From Bacteroidetes bacterium GWB2_32_14 (lineage in GTDB: Bacteria > Bacteroidota > Bacteroidia > Bacteroidales > UBA12077): a DNA stretch of 64,000 nucleotides. A program made the position numbers and the translations under genes. The stretch is from the NCBI GenBank assembly GCA_001768235.1, contig MENK01000001.1, positions 230,916 to 294,915 of the forward strand, written 5' to 3'. Each line of letters opens with the position of its first letter. Within the stretch, counting starts at the first letter, position 1. Positions 52,779 to 61,365 of the stretch are shown here, in pieces. Under the pieces are notes generated by a model. The model saw only the letters and a program-made list of their open reading frames with translations, ran no database searches and had not been told where the DNA came from.

Positions 52779-54920
52779 TTATTTGAACCTGTTATTTATA
52801 TTTTTAATGTTACCGTTTAGGTTTTCTGCTAAAATAGTTGTTTTTAGTATAAATGCTCCTTTATCTGGCACTGAAAAATAATGAAATCCAAAAGCATCAC
52901 ATTCTTCTTTCCATTGTTGTATTTTATATGCCGGATTCGATGAATCAAAGATCAACAAGTTAAAACGAAAATACGTTTGAATTTCTTCAATCGAAATATT
53001 CACATTATTTGACAATATAATGTAATCAGTTTCCAGTATTCCTTGTGTTTCGTAATTTACCAAATCATTCTTATTTAAATGAACAATTCTTAATTTATTA
53101 AATGAATATGTGGTTATAAGTTTCTCATTTGTCAGCTCTTGCTGATTGTATATAATTTCGGGAGATTTTATTTTCTGGAAATCCCAGAATGGTTGAACGT
53201 TGAAAGGAACTAACCCGGCAAGCTCTTCTTTCTGTTTGTTTACATACAATTTATCTTCTTGCCCGGCATAGAATTCTATTGCCGAAGTTTTTGGAATGTT
53301 GTACACGATTAATCCTGATTCATTATTTCGTGTATATGATTTTAAAGTATTGTACGATAGAAAAAAGATGAGCAGTACAAGAGAATACCGGAAATAATTT
53401 AATCGTTTTGAAATAATAAAAAATGATATCATCAAGAGCAACGACAGTAATAAAATAAACTCTGCGCGATCGATGTTTAATGAATTAATTGTTGAATAAG
53501 GAATACTTTCTACCCATTGAACAGAAAGATTCATGGCTTTTACAAGCAACTTTAACATGTACGCAATAATTTTTGAAAGGGGTTCAGAAAACGAAAAAGC
53601 AAGCAGGGCAACAGCAAAATAAATGACGAACATGGACAACGGAATTACAAAAATATTTGATAAAATGAAATAAGCCGGGAATCGGTGAAAATAAAAAAGA
53701 GTAAGCGGGAAAGTACCGATTTGGGCAGCCAGTGTAACTGAAATAAGCTGCCATAATTGATCCGGCAAATAACTTTTAAATTGTAATAATGGGTAAATGC
53801 GGGGTTGAAAAAAAACAATACTCAGCACGGCAATATACGATAGTTGAAACCCGACATCCATTATATAAAAAGGATTGTAAATGAGCATGACAAATGCAGC
53901 GGCAGACAGGGTATTATAAATATTGCTTCTGCCAGAAAAAATATTTCCTACACAAACAAATGAAAACATAATCGTTGCACGCAGAACAGAGTTCGAAAGC
54001 CCTGTTATGAAAGCATAGCCAAATAAAACCAGGATTACCAGGATATATCTTATAATCCGCCCATATCTGTTGCGTTCAAGAAAAAATAGTAACCTGCCGA
54101 TGATATAAAAAATAACTCCCACGTGCAAACCCGAAACAGCTAATACATGCATTGCACCTGTAGCCGAAAAACTTTCTTTTATCTCGGGGCTTAATTCTGA
54201 TGTGTAGCCTATTGTTAGTGCCGATAATACTGCAAATTCGTCTCCGTCGAAGTTATATTTTTTGTACAAATTGAGCAGTTTCTGCCTTACCTGATTTGAT
54301 ATTAAAAAGATTTTTGCCCCTTTATTTCGGGCTATTACAGAGTATTGATCGGGTTTTACATAAACCTGGTAATGAATATCTTTATAAAATAAATACCGCT
54401 TAAAATTAAAACTGTTTGGATTTCCGCTGTATTTTGTTTCGTTAATAAAACATCGTGCAATAAACCGGTCTCCCATGACGGGTGTTTCAAAGGCAGAGTC
54501 AGTTCCAAAATAACAAATCAGCCTGGTGTGCATTGGTTTTATTGATATTGAATCTTTTATTCCTTCAAGCTCTATGATTGCCTTTATAGAATTCTGCTTT
54601 ATTTCCGGAGCTTCTGCTATGGTTGCAATGAATGTATATTTACCTTCTGCAATTTCTGCTTTTTTGTCGTATTTATATTGAACAAGGGCCATCCCGGCAA
54701 AAAGAATAAACAAACTCACTAAAACGCCAAAAACACGGTTTATAACGAAGTTATAAGCAGAGTTTGTAAATTCAATCACGGCAATAATTACAAAAAAGAA
54801 AATGCAAATTTCGAAAAATGGGAATTGAAGGCCGGGGAAGTTGATTTTTATGAGTATTCCTGCAATGAGTGGCAGAACAAACCTTACAAAAGGAGCCTGA
54901 TGCAGGAATTTCTCGAACAT
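52779..54920 (-). CDS. comEC: ComEC/Rec2-family DNA uptake channel protein
   Basis: A 713-aa inner-membrane protein of the ComEC/Rec2 family, which carries single-stranded DNA into the cell during transformation. The order is N-terminal helices and a DUF4131 OB-type domain (about 25-190), then the competence helices (about 220-500) with HVLAVSGLHVGVIFYI, a clear family signature, and LSNSVLRATIMFS. The C-terminal part (about 530-700) stands where other members have a metallo-beta-lactamase-like nuclease domain. I see no HXHXDH motif there, so that domain is absent or degenerate. Whether the organism is competent is unknown. Confidence 0.88.
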   Translation of the reverse strand: MFEKFLHQAPFVRFVLPLIAGILIKINFPGLQFPFFEICIFFFVIIAVIEFTNSAYNFVINRVFGVLVSLFILFAGMALVQYKYDKKAEIAEGKYTFIATIAEAPEIKQNSIKAIIELEGIKDSISIKPMHTRLICYFGTDSAFETPVMGDRFIARCFINETKYSGNPNSFNFKRYLFYKDIHYQVYVKPDQYSVIARNKGAKIFLISNQVRQKLLNLYKKYNFDGDEFAVLSALTIGYTSELSPEIKESFSATGAMHVLAVSGLHVGVIFYIIGRLLFFLERNRYGRIIRYILVILVLFGYAFITGLSNSVLRATIMFSFVCVGNIFSGRSNIYNTLSAAAFVMLIYNPFYIMDVGFQLSYIAVLSIVFFQPRIYPLLQFKSYLPDQLWQLISVTLAAQIGTFPLTLFYFHRFPAYFILSNIFVIPLSMFVIYFAVALLAFSFSEPLSKIIAYMLKLLVKAMNLSVQWVESIPYSTINSLNIDRAEFILLLSLLLMISFFIISKRLNYFRYSLVLLIFFLSYNTLKSYTRNNESGLIVYNIPKTSAIEFYAGQEDKLYVNKQKEELAGLVPFNVQPFWDFQKIKSPEIIYNQQELTNEKLITTYSFNKLRIVHLNKNDLVNYETQGILETDYIILSNNVNISIEEIQTYFRFNLLIFDSSNPAYKIQQWKEECDAFGFHYFSVPDKGAFILKTTILAENLNGNIKNINNRFK

Positions 54921-54984
54921 AGCCTTTCGTTTTAACTAAAGTTAGAAAAATATATTTAAAATGGCAATGGGTTTATTTTTTAAT

Positions 54985-55230
54985 TACGATTGTCCGATAA
55001 AAAATATAGATATATAATGATATCTTGAAACAATAAGACATCCATGTTTCTTTCGCCCTTACAGGGCTTTCCTTTTTGGTTGGCATTGTTTTACCATACT
55101 TTTGTTCCTTTGGAACTCAATAAAAGCCCCATCGGGGCAAAAGTATGGTAATAATCAGTAACTTACAAAAATCAAAAGTGCTGTAAGCACGACAGTAAAT
55201 ACTTGTTAAAAGTTTTACCGGACAATAGTG
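54985..55230. mobile_element. MITE-like element, copy 1 (246 bp)
   Basis: Equal in length to, and by eye about 95 percent identical with, the reverse complement of 60312-60557, with no indels. It ends in inverted repeats: ATTGTCCGATAAAA at the left (the outermost bases have drifted) and TTTTACCGGACAATAGTG at the right. It is flanked by near-perfect 9-bp direct repeats (TTTTTTAAT and ATTTTTAAT). Inside is a long hairpin, TACCATACTTTTG pairing with CAAAAGTATGGTA. There is no transposase, so movement would need one from elsewhere. Confidence 0.8.
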
Positions 55231-55335
55231 ATTTTTAATAAATAATTTCCACCCGGGGGGTAGGGAGTAGATGATAATTATTTTAAGAAGTAATAATTTT
55301 ATTATTCTGGTACTACTCATAAGTCTGAGACAACA

Positions 55336-55364
55336 AAAAAAACCGCCCTTCGGGGGCGGTTTTT
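55336..55364 (-). terminator. Terminator of the 1391-aa T9SS cargo gene
   Basis: GC-rich hairpin CCGCCC-5-GGGCGG (55343-55348 and 55354-55359) flanked by an A-run and a T-run, so it can stop transcription from either side. It lies about 20 bp beyond the stop codon. Confidence 0.9.
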
Positions 55365-55384
55365 AAAACTTTTTAAGAGTGTGC

Positions 55385-58300
55385 TTATTGAATCATCAGT
55401 TTCTGAACTTTTACAGAAGTACCATCGTTAATTCTGATGTAATACATTCCTTTAGCTTTTTCGCTGATGTTAACCTGTTCTTTGTACAAACCATCCTGTT
55501 CGATTTGTTTTTGATAAACTACCTGGCCCGCAACATTTACAATTTCCACGTTGAAAGTTCCTGCTTTTTGAGCATTCAGTTCGAGTGTGAATTGTCCGTT
55601 GTTTGGATTTGGATAAATATTCATTGTAACAAATCCGGAAGGATCATTAATTCCAGTAGTAATACTATAAGAACCAGCTAATTCGGTTATTAAGGCACCA
55701 TCATTTGCTTCAATTACATAGTAAATTGTGCTTGAAGTAGAAGCAGGAATTGTACCATTAAATACAGAAGTAAATCCTTCCTGTGTAAATGTAACACTAG
55801 TATTTTCAGAACCTTCGGCAGTTCCCCAATACAATGCACCAGTCATATTTTCGGCAGTTGTTTCAACATCAGTAAGCGTTGCTGTAACAACAACATCATC
55901 AGCAGTTGTTGGAGCATTTGGAGTTAATGTAACACCTGAAATTTCAGGATAAGTATTTATATCTGAAGCGCTTCGTGGATAAATTTCGAAAATACTTCCT
56001 CCGTTGTACCATGTTACAACACCCGTAATATCATATACTTTATCTATTGTTAAAGCTAAATCAGCATATAAAGATTTGTAAATTGTAATATCACCACTAC
56101 CATCATTTACAACGTAACTTCCATTACTTCCACTTATACAGGTTGCCCCGGTTATATTTACCAATGCACTTTCATAAGCTTCATTACTAACTTCAAGGGT
56201 TGTTAATTCAATTGGATCAGGAACTGTATTGCCTGAACTTAAAATAGTAAGATATGTAACACTCGCAAGCTCAGTTAATAGCTGATACTCAGCAACTGTA
56301 GCAACTAATTCTACACTATCACCAAGAGAAACAGGGAAAGTACTTGCATAAACATAAATAGCATCCCATTCACCATCTCCATTCTGTAAATAGAACGATG
56401 TTGTTGTACCAGTTTTTACAGCAGTTACAATACCCGAAGTTCTAATTTGTTGATCTTTATATGGAGAATCAGCAGGTGTTCCAGTTGTATATTGTATATC
56501 ATGTATTGTTACATAATCAATTTCTTTAACCTGCATTGTTACTTCCCAGGCTTTAGTTGAAGCATCCTGCGCAGTAACAGTATATGTTTGCGGGGTAGCG
56601 AAATCATAAGCCAGGGTTGTGTCAGCAATAGTAGCTCCTGCCGAAATATCGAATAATGGTTTAACACTGCTTACATCGCTGCCATAAGGCATATAAACTG
56701 TAATTTCACCAAGTGCACTGTTTATAACTGCACTATCCATGTCAGCAACTTCAATCTCTAAAATTTCTGCATAACTGCTTAATGTTGGAGAAACTGTAAC
56801 AGTTACTGTCCATGCTTCTGTAGTAATGCCATCTTCGGCAGTTACTGTATAAACAACAGGTAATGTAAAATCTAAAGTATCGCCTGATAAAGGATCGATT
56901 GTAGCGCCTGCCGACAAAGTTATGGTTGGTGATAAGGCAGAAGGATCTGTTCCGTTTATTACTGTAATATCTACAGTAGAAGTTCCTTCGTTAATAACGG
57001 CTTCTCCCAAGTCATAATCATTTCCAAAAGTAAACTCTGTAATAGCTGTTTCGCTGCTTGCTGCCGGGGTTGGAGAACCCAGGTTTGCAATGAAGTCTTG
57101 ATCAAACACTTTCCATTCAGAATTTTCTGCAGTTGTTCCTGCTGATAAGTCCCAATCAACTGTGCCATGAGTTGTTTCAACTTTTCTTAATATGGTGTGG
57201 TTTGCAGTAGCATTTGTAACTCCTGCCACATTCCATGCAGTTCCGGGGTCAACTAAATCATATCTTCCGATAATATCAATAAGAGTTGTGTCGGTTCCAT
57301 TTATTTTGAATAGGCCACGAACATCATCACCATTAAATACAGCCACATAAGAAGTTCCATCAACGTATGGGTTAAGAATTGCAGTGTCAGTAACTGCTAA
57401 AATTTCGGCTGCTGCTTCAGCATGCGAAATCACATAAACGTCTCCATCAGCTAAATTGGTAGAGGCAGGAAAACTGAAAAATGAAGTCCATGTGCTTCCA
57501 TTGGCATTGATACGGATAATATAATTTGACAAGTCCACAGTTGCACCTGTACCATTATAGATTTCAAGTGATTTATTATTTCCTCCACCTTCAATATATT
57601 CAGAGAAGAATATATCTGTTTCAGGAACTGCCAATACATCAAATGCAGCACTCACTTTTTCGTTTAATGTACCGCTTGCTGCTGTCAGGGTTACACCTGT
57701 TGCTGCATCGGAGAATGCAACTGAGCTGAATGTTGCTTTTCCCATCACAGGAATAGCTGTTACAGGACTGCCAACCAATGTAGCTCCTGTTGCCGTGAGG
57801 CTGATATCGGTAATGTAGTCGGTATCCACGTTTCCATTAGAGTCAACAGCATTAACTTTTACAGATGGTTCAATGTCGTTACCAACATATACATTTACAG
57901 GCTCGGAGAAGAAAAATAAATCGGTAGCTGTTACATTTAATGTAATATTGTTACCAACCACATCTGCTCCAAAGTCGGCTGCAAATTCCGAACCCGTAGG
58001 ATCGGCAACAAAACCATGCGCGGCGCCTTCAATCATCAGTTGAATAATGCTTCCATCATCAACTGTAGTATTTAATAACAGGTAAACTGTATAGGTTGAA
58101 TCTTCGCCATCAGGAATAGTCAAGGCATCAACGGCAAACGGAATCTCGATTGAACCGGCTGTTATATTCGGTTCGCCTGCAAATGGGATATTTATTCCGG
58201 ATTCGCTGATCAAATAACCACCAGATATGTTGTCGGTAAAAGATACGGTATTGTTTGCACCTGCTTTTAAAGTTATTTGAGTAACTTTTGTAGCCATACC

Positions 58301-59560
58301 ATCCAATGTTCCTAAATCGCTAATAGTAAAAGAAAATACAGGTATTGAATCAGTAACAACAGATTCAACTGTAGCAGCAGCAATCTGGGTTACAGGAGCA
58401 ACCACTTTGCTGTCTTTGTCAGTATCGGGTTTGGTTGTAAATGACAGAGTATCTCCATCTGTTACATTTTCTAAGGTATCTTCAACAGCTCCAAAAACAA
58501 CATAATACGTTGTATTGAATTCTAAATCGGCATCGGGATTGATAGTAATAATTTTTTTAGTGGCATCAATAGTTGCAGTATTAGCAACAGTTAATCCGCT
58601 ACCAACAGAATTTTTCTCGAAAGTAATTAAGCCTGCAAGGTCTGCATCAACTAATTCTGTAGAATCTGTTTTTAAAACCGGTTCGTCAAATGTTAAAGTT
58701 ACCGTTTTGCTAATTTCAATTCCTGTAGAAGCATCCGTTGGATCCCATGTGGCTACTGGAGGATCGATATCTGGAGCAGAAACAGCTTCTGCCCAAGTTG
58801 TTCCTACACGGATTCCATCAATAAATCCTGTTGGAGAAGTAGAAGAATTTCTAACAGCAAAACGTGCAATATCCGTTGGGTCAGTTGTTAAGGCAGATGT
58901 TTGTGTTAAATCAGCAGAAGGTTCTGTTGTAGTTATAGCTGGATTAATCCATAACGATACAACGTCATTTGTATTACCAGAGATTAGATTGTATTTTACT
59001 ACTAATAAACATGTATCGTTAACTGGAGTAAAGTCAGTTGTACTAAATACAGCAGCTGAATTTGATGAAGAAGTGCGAAGTCCAATTTGATATGTTCCTG
59101 CAACGCTCCCAGTTCTAAATGAAATCCTTCCAACTAATAATGATGTTGAAGAACTTGGTAAAAAAGCAATTCCATAATCGCCAGTACCACTAGTATTAGC
59201 AGGAAGTCCTGTAACAGTTGAAAGGCTTATTAGAAATGCAGCATAAATTGTTGATCCTTCAGATTGAGTTGTAAAGGCACGATAAGCATCTTCTGCAACT
59301 GAATTTGAAATATTCAAAGCATTTCCAACTCCAGATGATGCATAATCCATATAAGATAGACTACCACTTGTTACCTGAAGGTATGATGTGCCACTATAAT
59401 TTACCCAATTTCCTCCACTCACATTATCAGTTCCCGCTAAAGTAAGGTACCCTGTTGAGTAATCAAAATTCTCTTCAAAAAGTAATTGTCCCCATCCGAC
59501 ATTAGCCCAGATGAGAAAGGCTAAAAACAAAAATGTTTTCGTTAGTAAATGTTTTTTCAT
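55385..59560 (-). CDS. Large multidomain T9SS-exported protein
   Basis: A 1391-aa secreted protein with signal peptide (about residues 1-24). A lectin/jelly-roll-like N-terminal region follows (about 25-265), then a Big_5-type Ig domain (about 268-380, VATWDPTDASTGIEISKTV...). Next come beta-sandwich segments, a lamin-tail-like domain (about 650-790, FFSEYIEGGGNNKSLEIYNG), two calx- or SprB-like repeats (TEFTFGNDYDLGEA and AEILEIEVADM) and an OB-fold domain (about 1060-1190). It ends with the T9SS sorting domain (IYPNPNNGQFTLELNAQ to VQKLMIQ). Lamin-tail plus OB-fold is typical of secreted nucleases or phosphatases of this phylum, but no catalytic domain was recognised. MITE copies lie on both sides. 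Confidence 0.85.
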   Translation of the reverse strand: MKKHLLTKTFLFLAFLIWANVGWGQLLFEENFDYSTGYLTLAGTDNVSGGNWVNYSGTSYLQVTSGSLSYMDYASSGVGNALNISNSVAEDAYRAFTTQSEGSTIYAAFLISLSTVTGLPANTSGTGDYGIAFLPSSSTSLLVGRISFRTGSVAGTYQIGLRTSSSNSAAVFSTTDFTPVNDTCLLVVKYNLISGNTNDVVSLWINPAITTTEPSADLTQTSALTTDPTDIARFAVRNSSTSPTGFIDGIRVGTTWAEAVSAPDIDPPVATWDPTDASTGIEISKTVTLTFDEPVLKTDSTELVDADLAGLITFEKNSVGSGLTVANTATIDATKKIITINPDADLEFNTTYYVVFGAVEDTLENVTDGDTLSFTTKPDTDKDSKVVAPVTQIAAATVESVVTDSIPVFSFTISDLGTLDGMATKVTQITLKAGANNTVSFTDNISGGYLISESGINIPFAGEPNITAGSIEIPFAVDALTIPDGEDSTYTVYLLLNTTVDDGSIIQLMIEGAAHGFVADPTGSEFAADFGADVVGNNITLNVTATDLFFFSEPVNVYVGNDIEPSVKVNAVDSNGNVDTDYITDISLTATGATLVGSPVTAIPVMGKATFSSVAFSDAATGVTLTAASGTLNEKVSAAFDVLAVPETDIFFSEYIEGGGNNKSLEIYNGTGATVDLSNYIIRINANGSTWTSFFSFPASTNLADGDVYVISHAEAAAEILAVTDTAILNPYVDGTSYVAVFNGDDVRGLFKINGTDTTLIDIIGRYDLVDPGTAWNVAGVTNATANHTILRKVETTHGTVDWDLSAGTTAENSEWKVFDQDFIANLGSPTPAASSETAITEFTFGNDYDLGEAVINEGTSTVDITVINGTDPSALSPTITLSAGATIDPLSGDTLDFTLPVVYTVTAEDGITTEAWTVTVTVSPTLSSYAEILEIEVADMDSAVINSALGEITVYMPYGSDVSSVKPLFDISAGATIADTTLAYDFATPQTYTVTAQDASTKAWEVTMQVKEIDYVTIHDIQYTTGTPADSPYKDQQIRTSGIVTAVKTGTTTSFYLQNGDGEWDAIYVYASTFPVSLGDSVELVATVAEYQLLTELASVTYLTILSSGNTVPDPIELTTLEVSNEAYESALVNITGATCISGSNGSYVVNDGSGDITIYKSLYADLALTIDKVYDITGVVTWYNGGSIFEIYPRSASDINTYPEISGVTLTPNAPTTADDVVVTATLTDVETTAENMTGALYWGTAEGSENTSVTFTQEGFTSVFNGTIPASTSSTIYYVIEANDGALITELAGSYSITTGINDPSGFVTMNIYPNPNNGQFTLELNAQKAGTFNVEIVNVAGQVVYQKQIEQDGLYKEQVNISEKAKGMYYIRINDGTSVKVQKLMIQ

Positions 59561-59983
59561 AGCGTAAATTTTTGGTTTGTATTGAGTTAACTTGTTTTTT
59601 AATAAAAAAGCCCGGTTCCGGAATAAATACGGAAAGGGAGGTCAATTTACCAACAAAATTTAATTTTTACAATAAATTGTATTACTTAATTGTTAACTCA
59701 TTGTTAAGAAATAGGATTTAGAAAAAAAACCTGAAAAACAGGCAAAAAAAAGTGTTTTCCAATTCCATCCCGGGAAAAGGGATTTTGTACCTCTTTTGGA
59801 AAAAAGAGAGTCTATTTTTATTTCCCCCTCCTTGGAAAAGTGGGTGCAGGGGGATTTGTAACAAGTAAGTAATTCAAAACACAAAATCCCCCCGTCCCCT
59901 CTACCTGTCAGCAGACAGGCTTTAAGAAAAGGGGGGTGTAAAATTTCCTTTAAGAAAAGATGTGTGTTTTTTAATATTTTTTT

Positions 59984-60240
59984 CACTATTGTCCGGTAAA
60001 ATTGAAACCAATAAAGATATCGCAACTATGTTGCTTCACAAATTCTATAATGTATTTATCTACAAATAAATAGCAACTACTCTGCTAATACTGCGTAGCA
60101 CCTGCCTGCCGCAGGCTGGGTAAAATCTTTGTAGAATTAAATAGTAAATAAAAATGAAGCCACTTAGTGGCGAAATCTAAGAAAAGGCTTAATATTATTC
60201 ATATTACAAGATTTAGTAAAATTTTAATCGGACACCAATG
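59984..60240. mobile_element. MITE-like element, second subfamily (257 bp)
   Basis: Starts CACTATTGTCCGGTAAAA and ends AAATTTTAATCGGACACCAATG, so the ends are inverted repeats related to those of the two 246-bp elements, while the interior differs. It is flanked on both sides by the exact 9-bp direct repeat TATTTTTTT (59975-59983 and 60241-60249), a target duplication. It carries no open reading frame for a transposase. Confidence 0.8.
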
Positions 60241-60311
60241 TATTTTTTTAAGAAAGAGAGAGTATGTTTATCCTTTTCTCTTAAAAAAAGGAGGAAAAGT
60301 ATAAAAAATAC

Positions 60312-60557
60312 CACTATTGTCCGGTAAAACTTTTAACAAGCATTTACTGTCGTGCTTACAGCACTTTTTATTTTTGTAAGTTACTGATTATTACCATACT
60401 TTTGCCCCGACGGGGCTTTTATTGAGTTCCAAAGGAACGAAAGTATGGTAAAACAATACCAACCAAAAAGGAAAGCCCTGTAAGGGCGAAAGAAACATAG
60501 ATGTCTTATTGTTTCAAGATATCATTATTTATCTATATTTTTTATCGGACAACAGTG
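60312..60557. mobile_element. MITE-like element, copy 2 (246 bp, opposite orientation)
   Basis: Inverted copy of 54985-55230. Ends are CACTATTGTCCGGTAAAA on the left and TTTTTATCGGACAACAGTG on the right. The exact 9-bp direct repeat AAAAAATAC stands on both sides (60303-60311 and 60558-60566). This is the best-preserved copy and defines the element ends. Confidence 0.88.
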
Positions 60558-60755
60558 AAAAAATACCTAATAAAAATATCAGGGTTAACCCTGATGTTGA
60601 ACTCACTGGTTTGTAATATAATTTACATTTATTTAGTTTGAAGAAAAATGAAGAATCAACTTCCTGAACCCCTGCCAGCGGGAGATGAAATTTAAACAAC
60701 ATTAAATCGTATTTCATTATTAGTTAGATTTGTAAAAATATTAAATGGCAAAACA

Positions 60756-60956
60756 ATGAAAGGAATAAGCTTTGTAACCAATGCCAAAGGCGAAAAAGTA
60801 GGATTAATGATCGACTTGAAAGATCATGACAAAGTTATTAATGAATACATTGAAGATTTATTTGACTTGATTGATATCAATTTCCGAAAAAATGAAGAAA
60901 CATTTTCGTGGGATGAAACCAGGAAAAATCTAAAGGAAAAAGGAATTATTGATTAA
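60756..60956 (+). CDS. Antitoxin-like protein (RelB type) next to a broken RelE toxin
   Basis: A 66-aa acidic protein that begins MKGISFVTNAKGEKVGLMID and ends with a short helix (EETFSWDETRKNLKEKG). The strand-helix start with a Val/Gly-Leu-Met segment and the DETRKNLK tail are typical of small antitoxins paired with RelE/ParE toxins. A toxin gene follows 19 bp later but is frameshifted. The antitoxin frame is intact. Confidence 0.7.
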   Translation: MKGISFVTNAKGEKVGLMIDLKDHDKVINEYIEDLFDLIDINFRKNEETFSWDETRKNLKEKGIID

Positions 60957-60975
60957 GTCCTGCTATGGAATATCG

Positions 60976-61223
60976 ATGCAAATTAAAAAATCTGCAATTA
61001 AGGAATTATCAAAACTTCCAAAGCCAATAGCTACAAAAGTGGTAAGGTAATAGATCAATTTAAAATAAATCCTTATCCAAAAGGTTATAAGAAATTAAAA
61101 GGATCAGATAAAGATTATCGGGTAAGAATTGGAGACTACCGAATTTTATACTCTGTTTATGATAATGTATTAATTGTTGAAGTTATTAAAATTGCTCATC
61201 GCAAAGATGTTTATAAGAAATAA
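60976..61223 (+). pseudogene. RelE/ParE-type toxin, broken by a frameshift
   Basis: The first frame, from ATG 60976, gives MQIKKSAIKELSKLPKPIA plus five more residues and stops at TAA 61048. A second frame starting at 61050 continues the same protein: IDQFKINPYPKGYKKL, then GDYRILYSVYDN and IKIAHRKDVY, ending at TAA 61221-61223. This is the standard RelE/ParE plan with the conserved GDYR-x-x-Y core. The two parts join if one base is missing (or two are extra) near 61045-61050. It therefore looks like a recent loss of function, or a sequencing or assembly error. Confidence 0.85.
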
Positions 61224-61312
61224 TCTCCACAACTGACAAGTACACCCGTTTAAGCTGAATTTCAAAATCAGCTTTTTTATTTTTCCCATCCATGAAAAGG
61301 GGAGAAAAGAGT

Positions 61313-61341
61313 ACAAAAAAACAGCAGGGTTAACCCTGCTG
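61313..61341 (-). terminator. Terminator of the pyruvate:ferredoxin oxidoreductase gene
   Basis: Perfect 10-bp arms CAGCAGGGTT and AACCCTGCTG (61322-61331 and 61332-61341). On the minus strand they are followed by a run of T residues. It lies about 24 bp beyond the stop codon. Confidence 0.85.
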
Positions 61342-61365
61342 CTCTTGTTATCTAATGTTATCAAA

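Larger units (their letters stand above)
54921..55384. other. Intergenic region with MITE and terminator
   Basis: A 464-bp gap between two minus-strand genes. It holds a 246-bp non-coding element (54985-55230) and a terminator (55336-55364). No gene of its own is evident. Confidence 0.7.
59561..60755. other. Long non-coding region with two MITEs
   Basis: A 1195-bp gap with no convincing gene. It holds an imperfect inverted-repeat stretch (about 59720-59960, with C-runs and G-runs such as CCCCC and GGGGGATT), a 257-bp element (59984-60240), a short AT-rich spacer and a 246-bp element (60312-60557). It seems to be a site where such elements collect. Confidence 0.75.

Noticed and set aside
59693-60025. 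110-aa minus-strand reading frame
   Set aside because: It runs through the G/C-run repeat and into the end of a MITE; composition is repeat-derived and there is no family likeness.
54985-60557. Composite transposon: two inverted 246-bp copies flanking the T9SS cargo gene
   Set aside because: Each copy has its own 9-bp direct repeats, which shows separate insertions, and neither carries a transposase.
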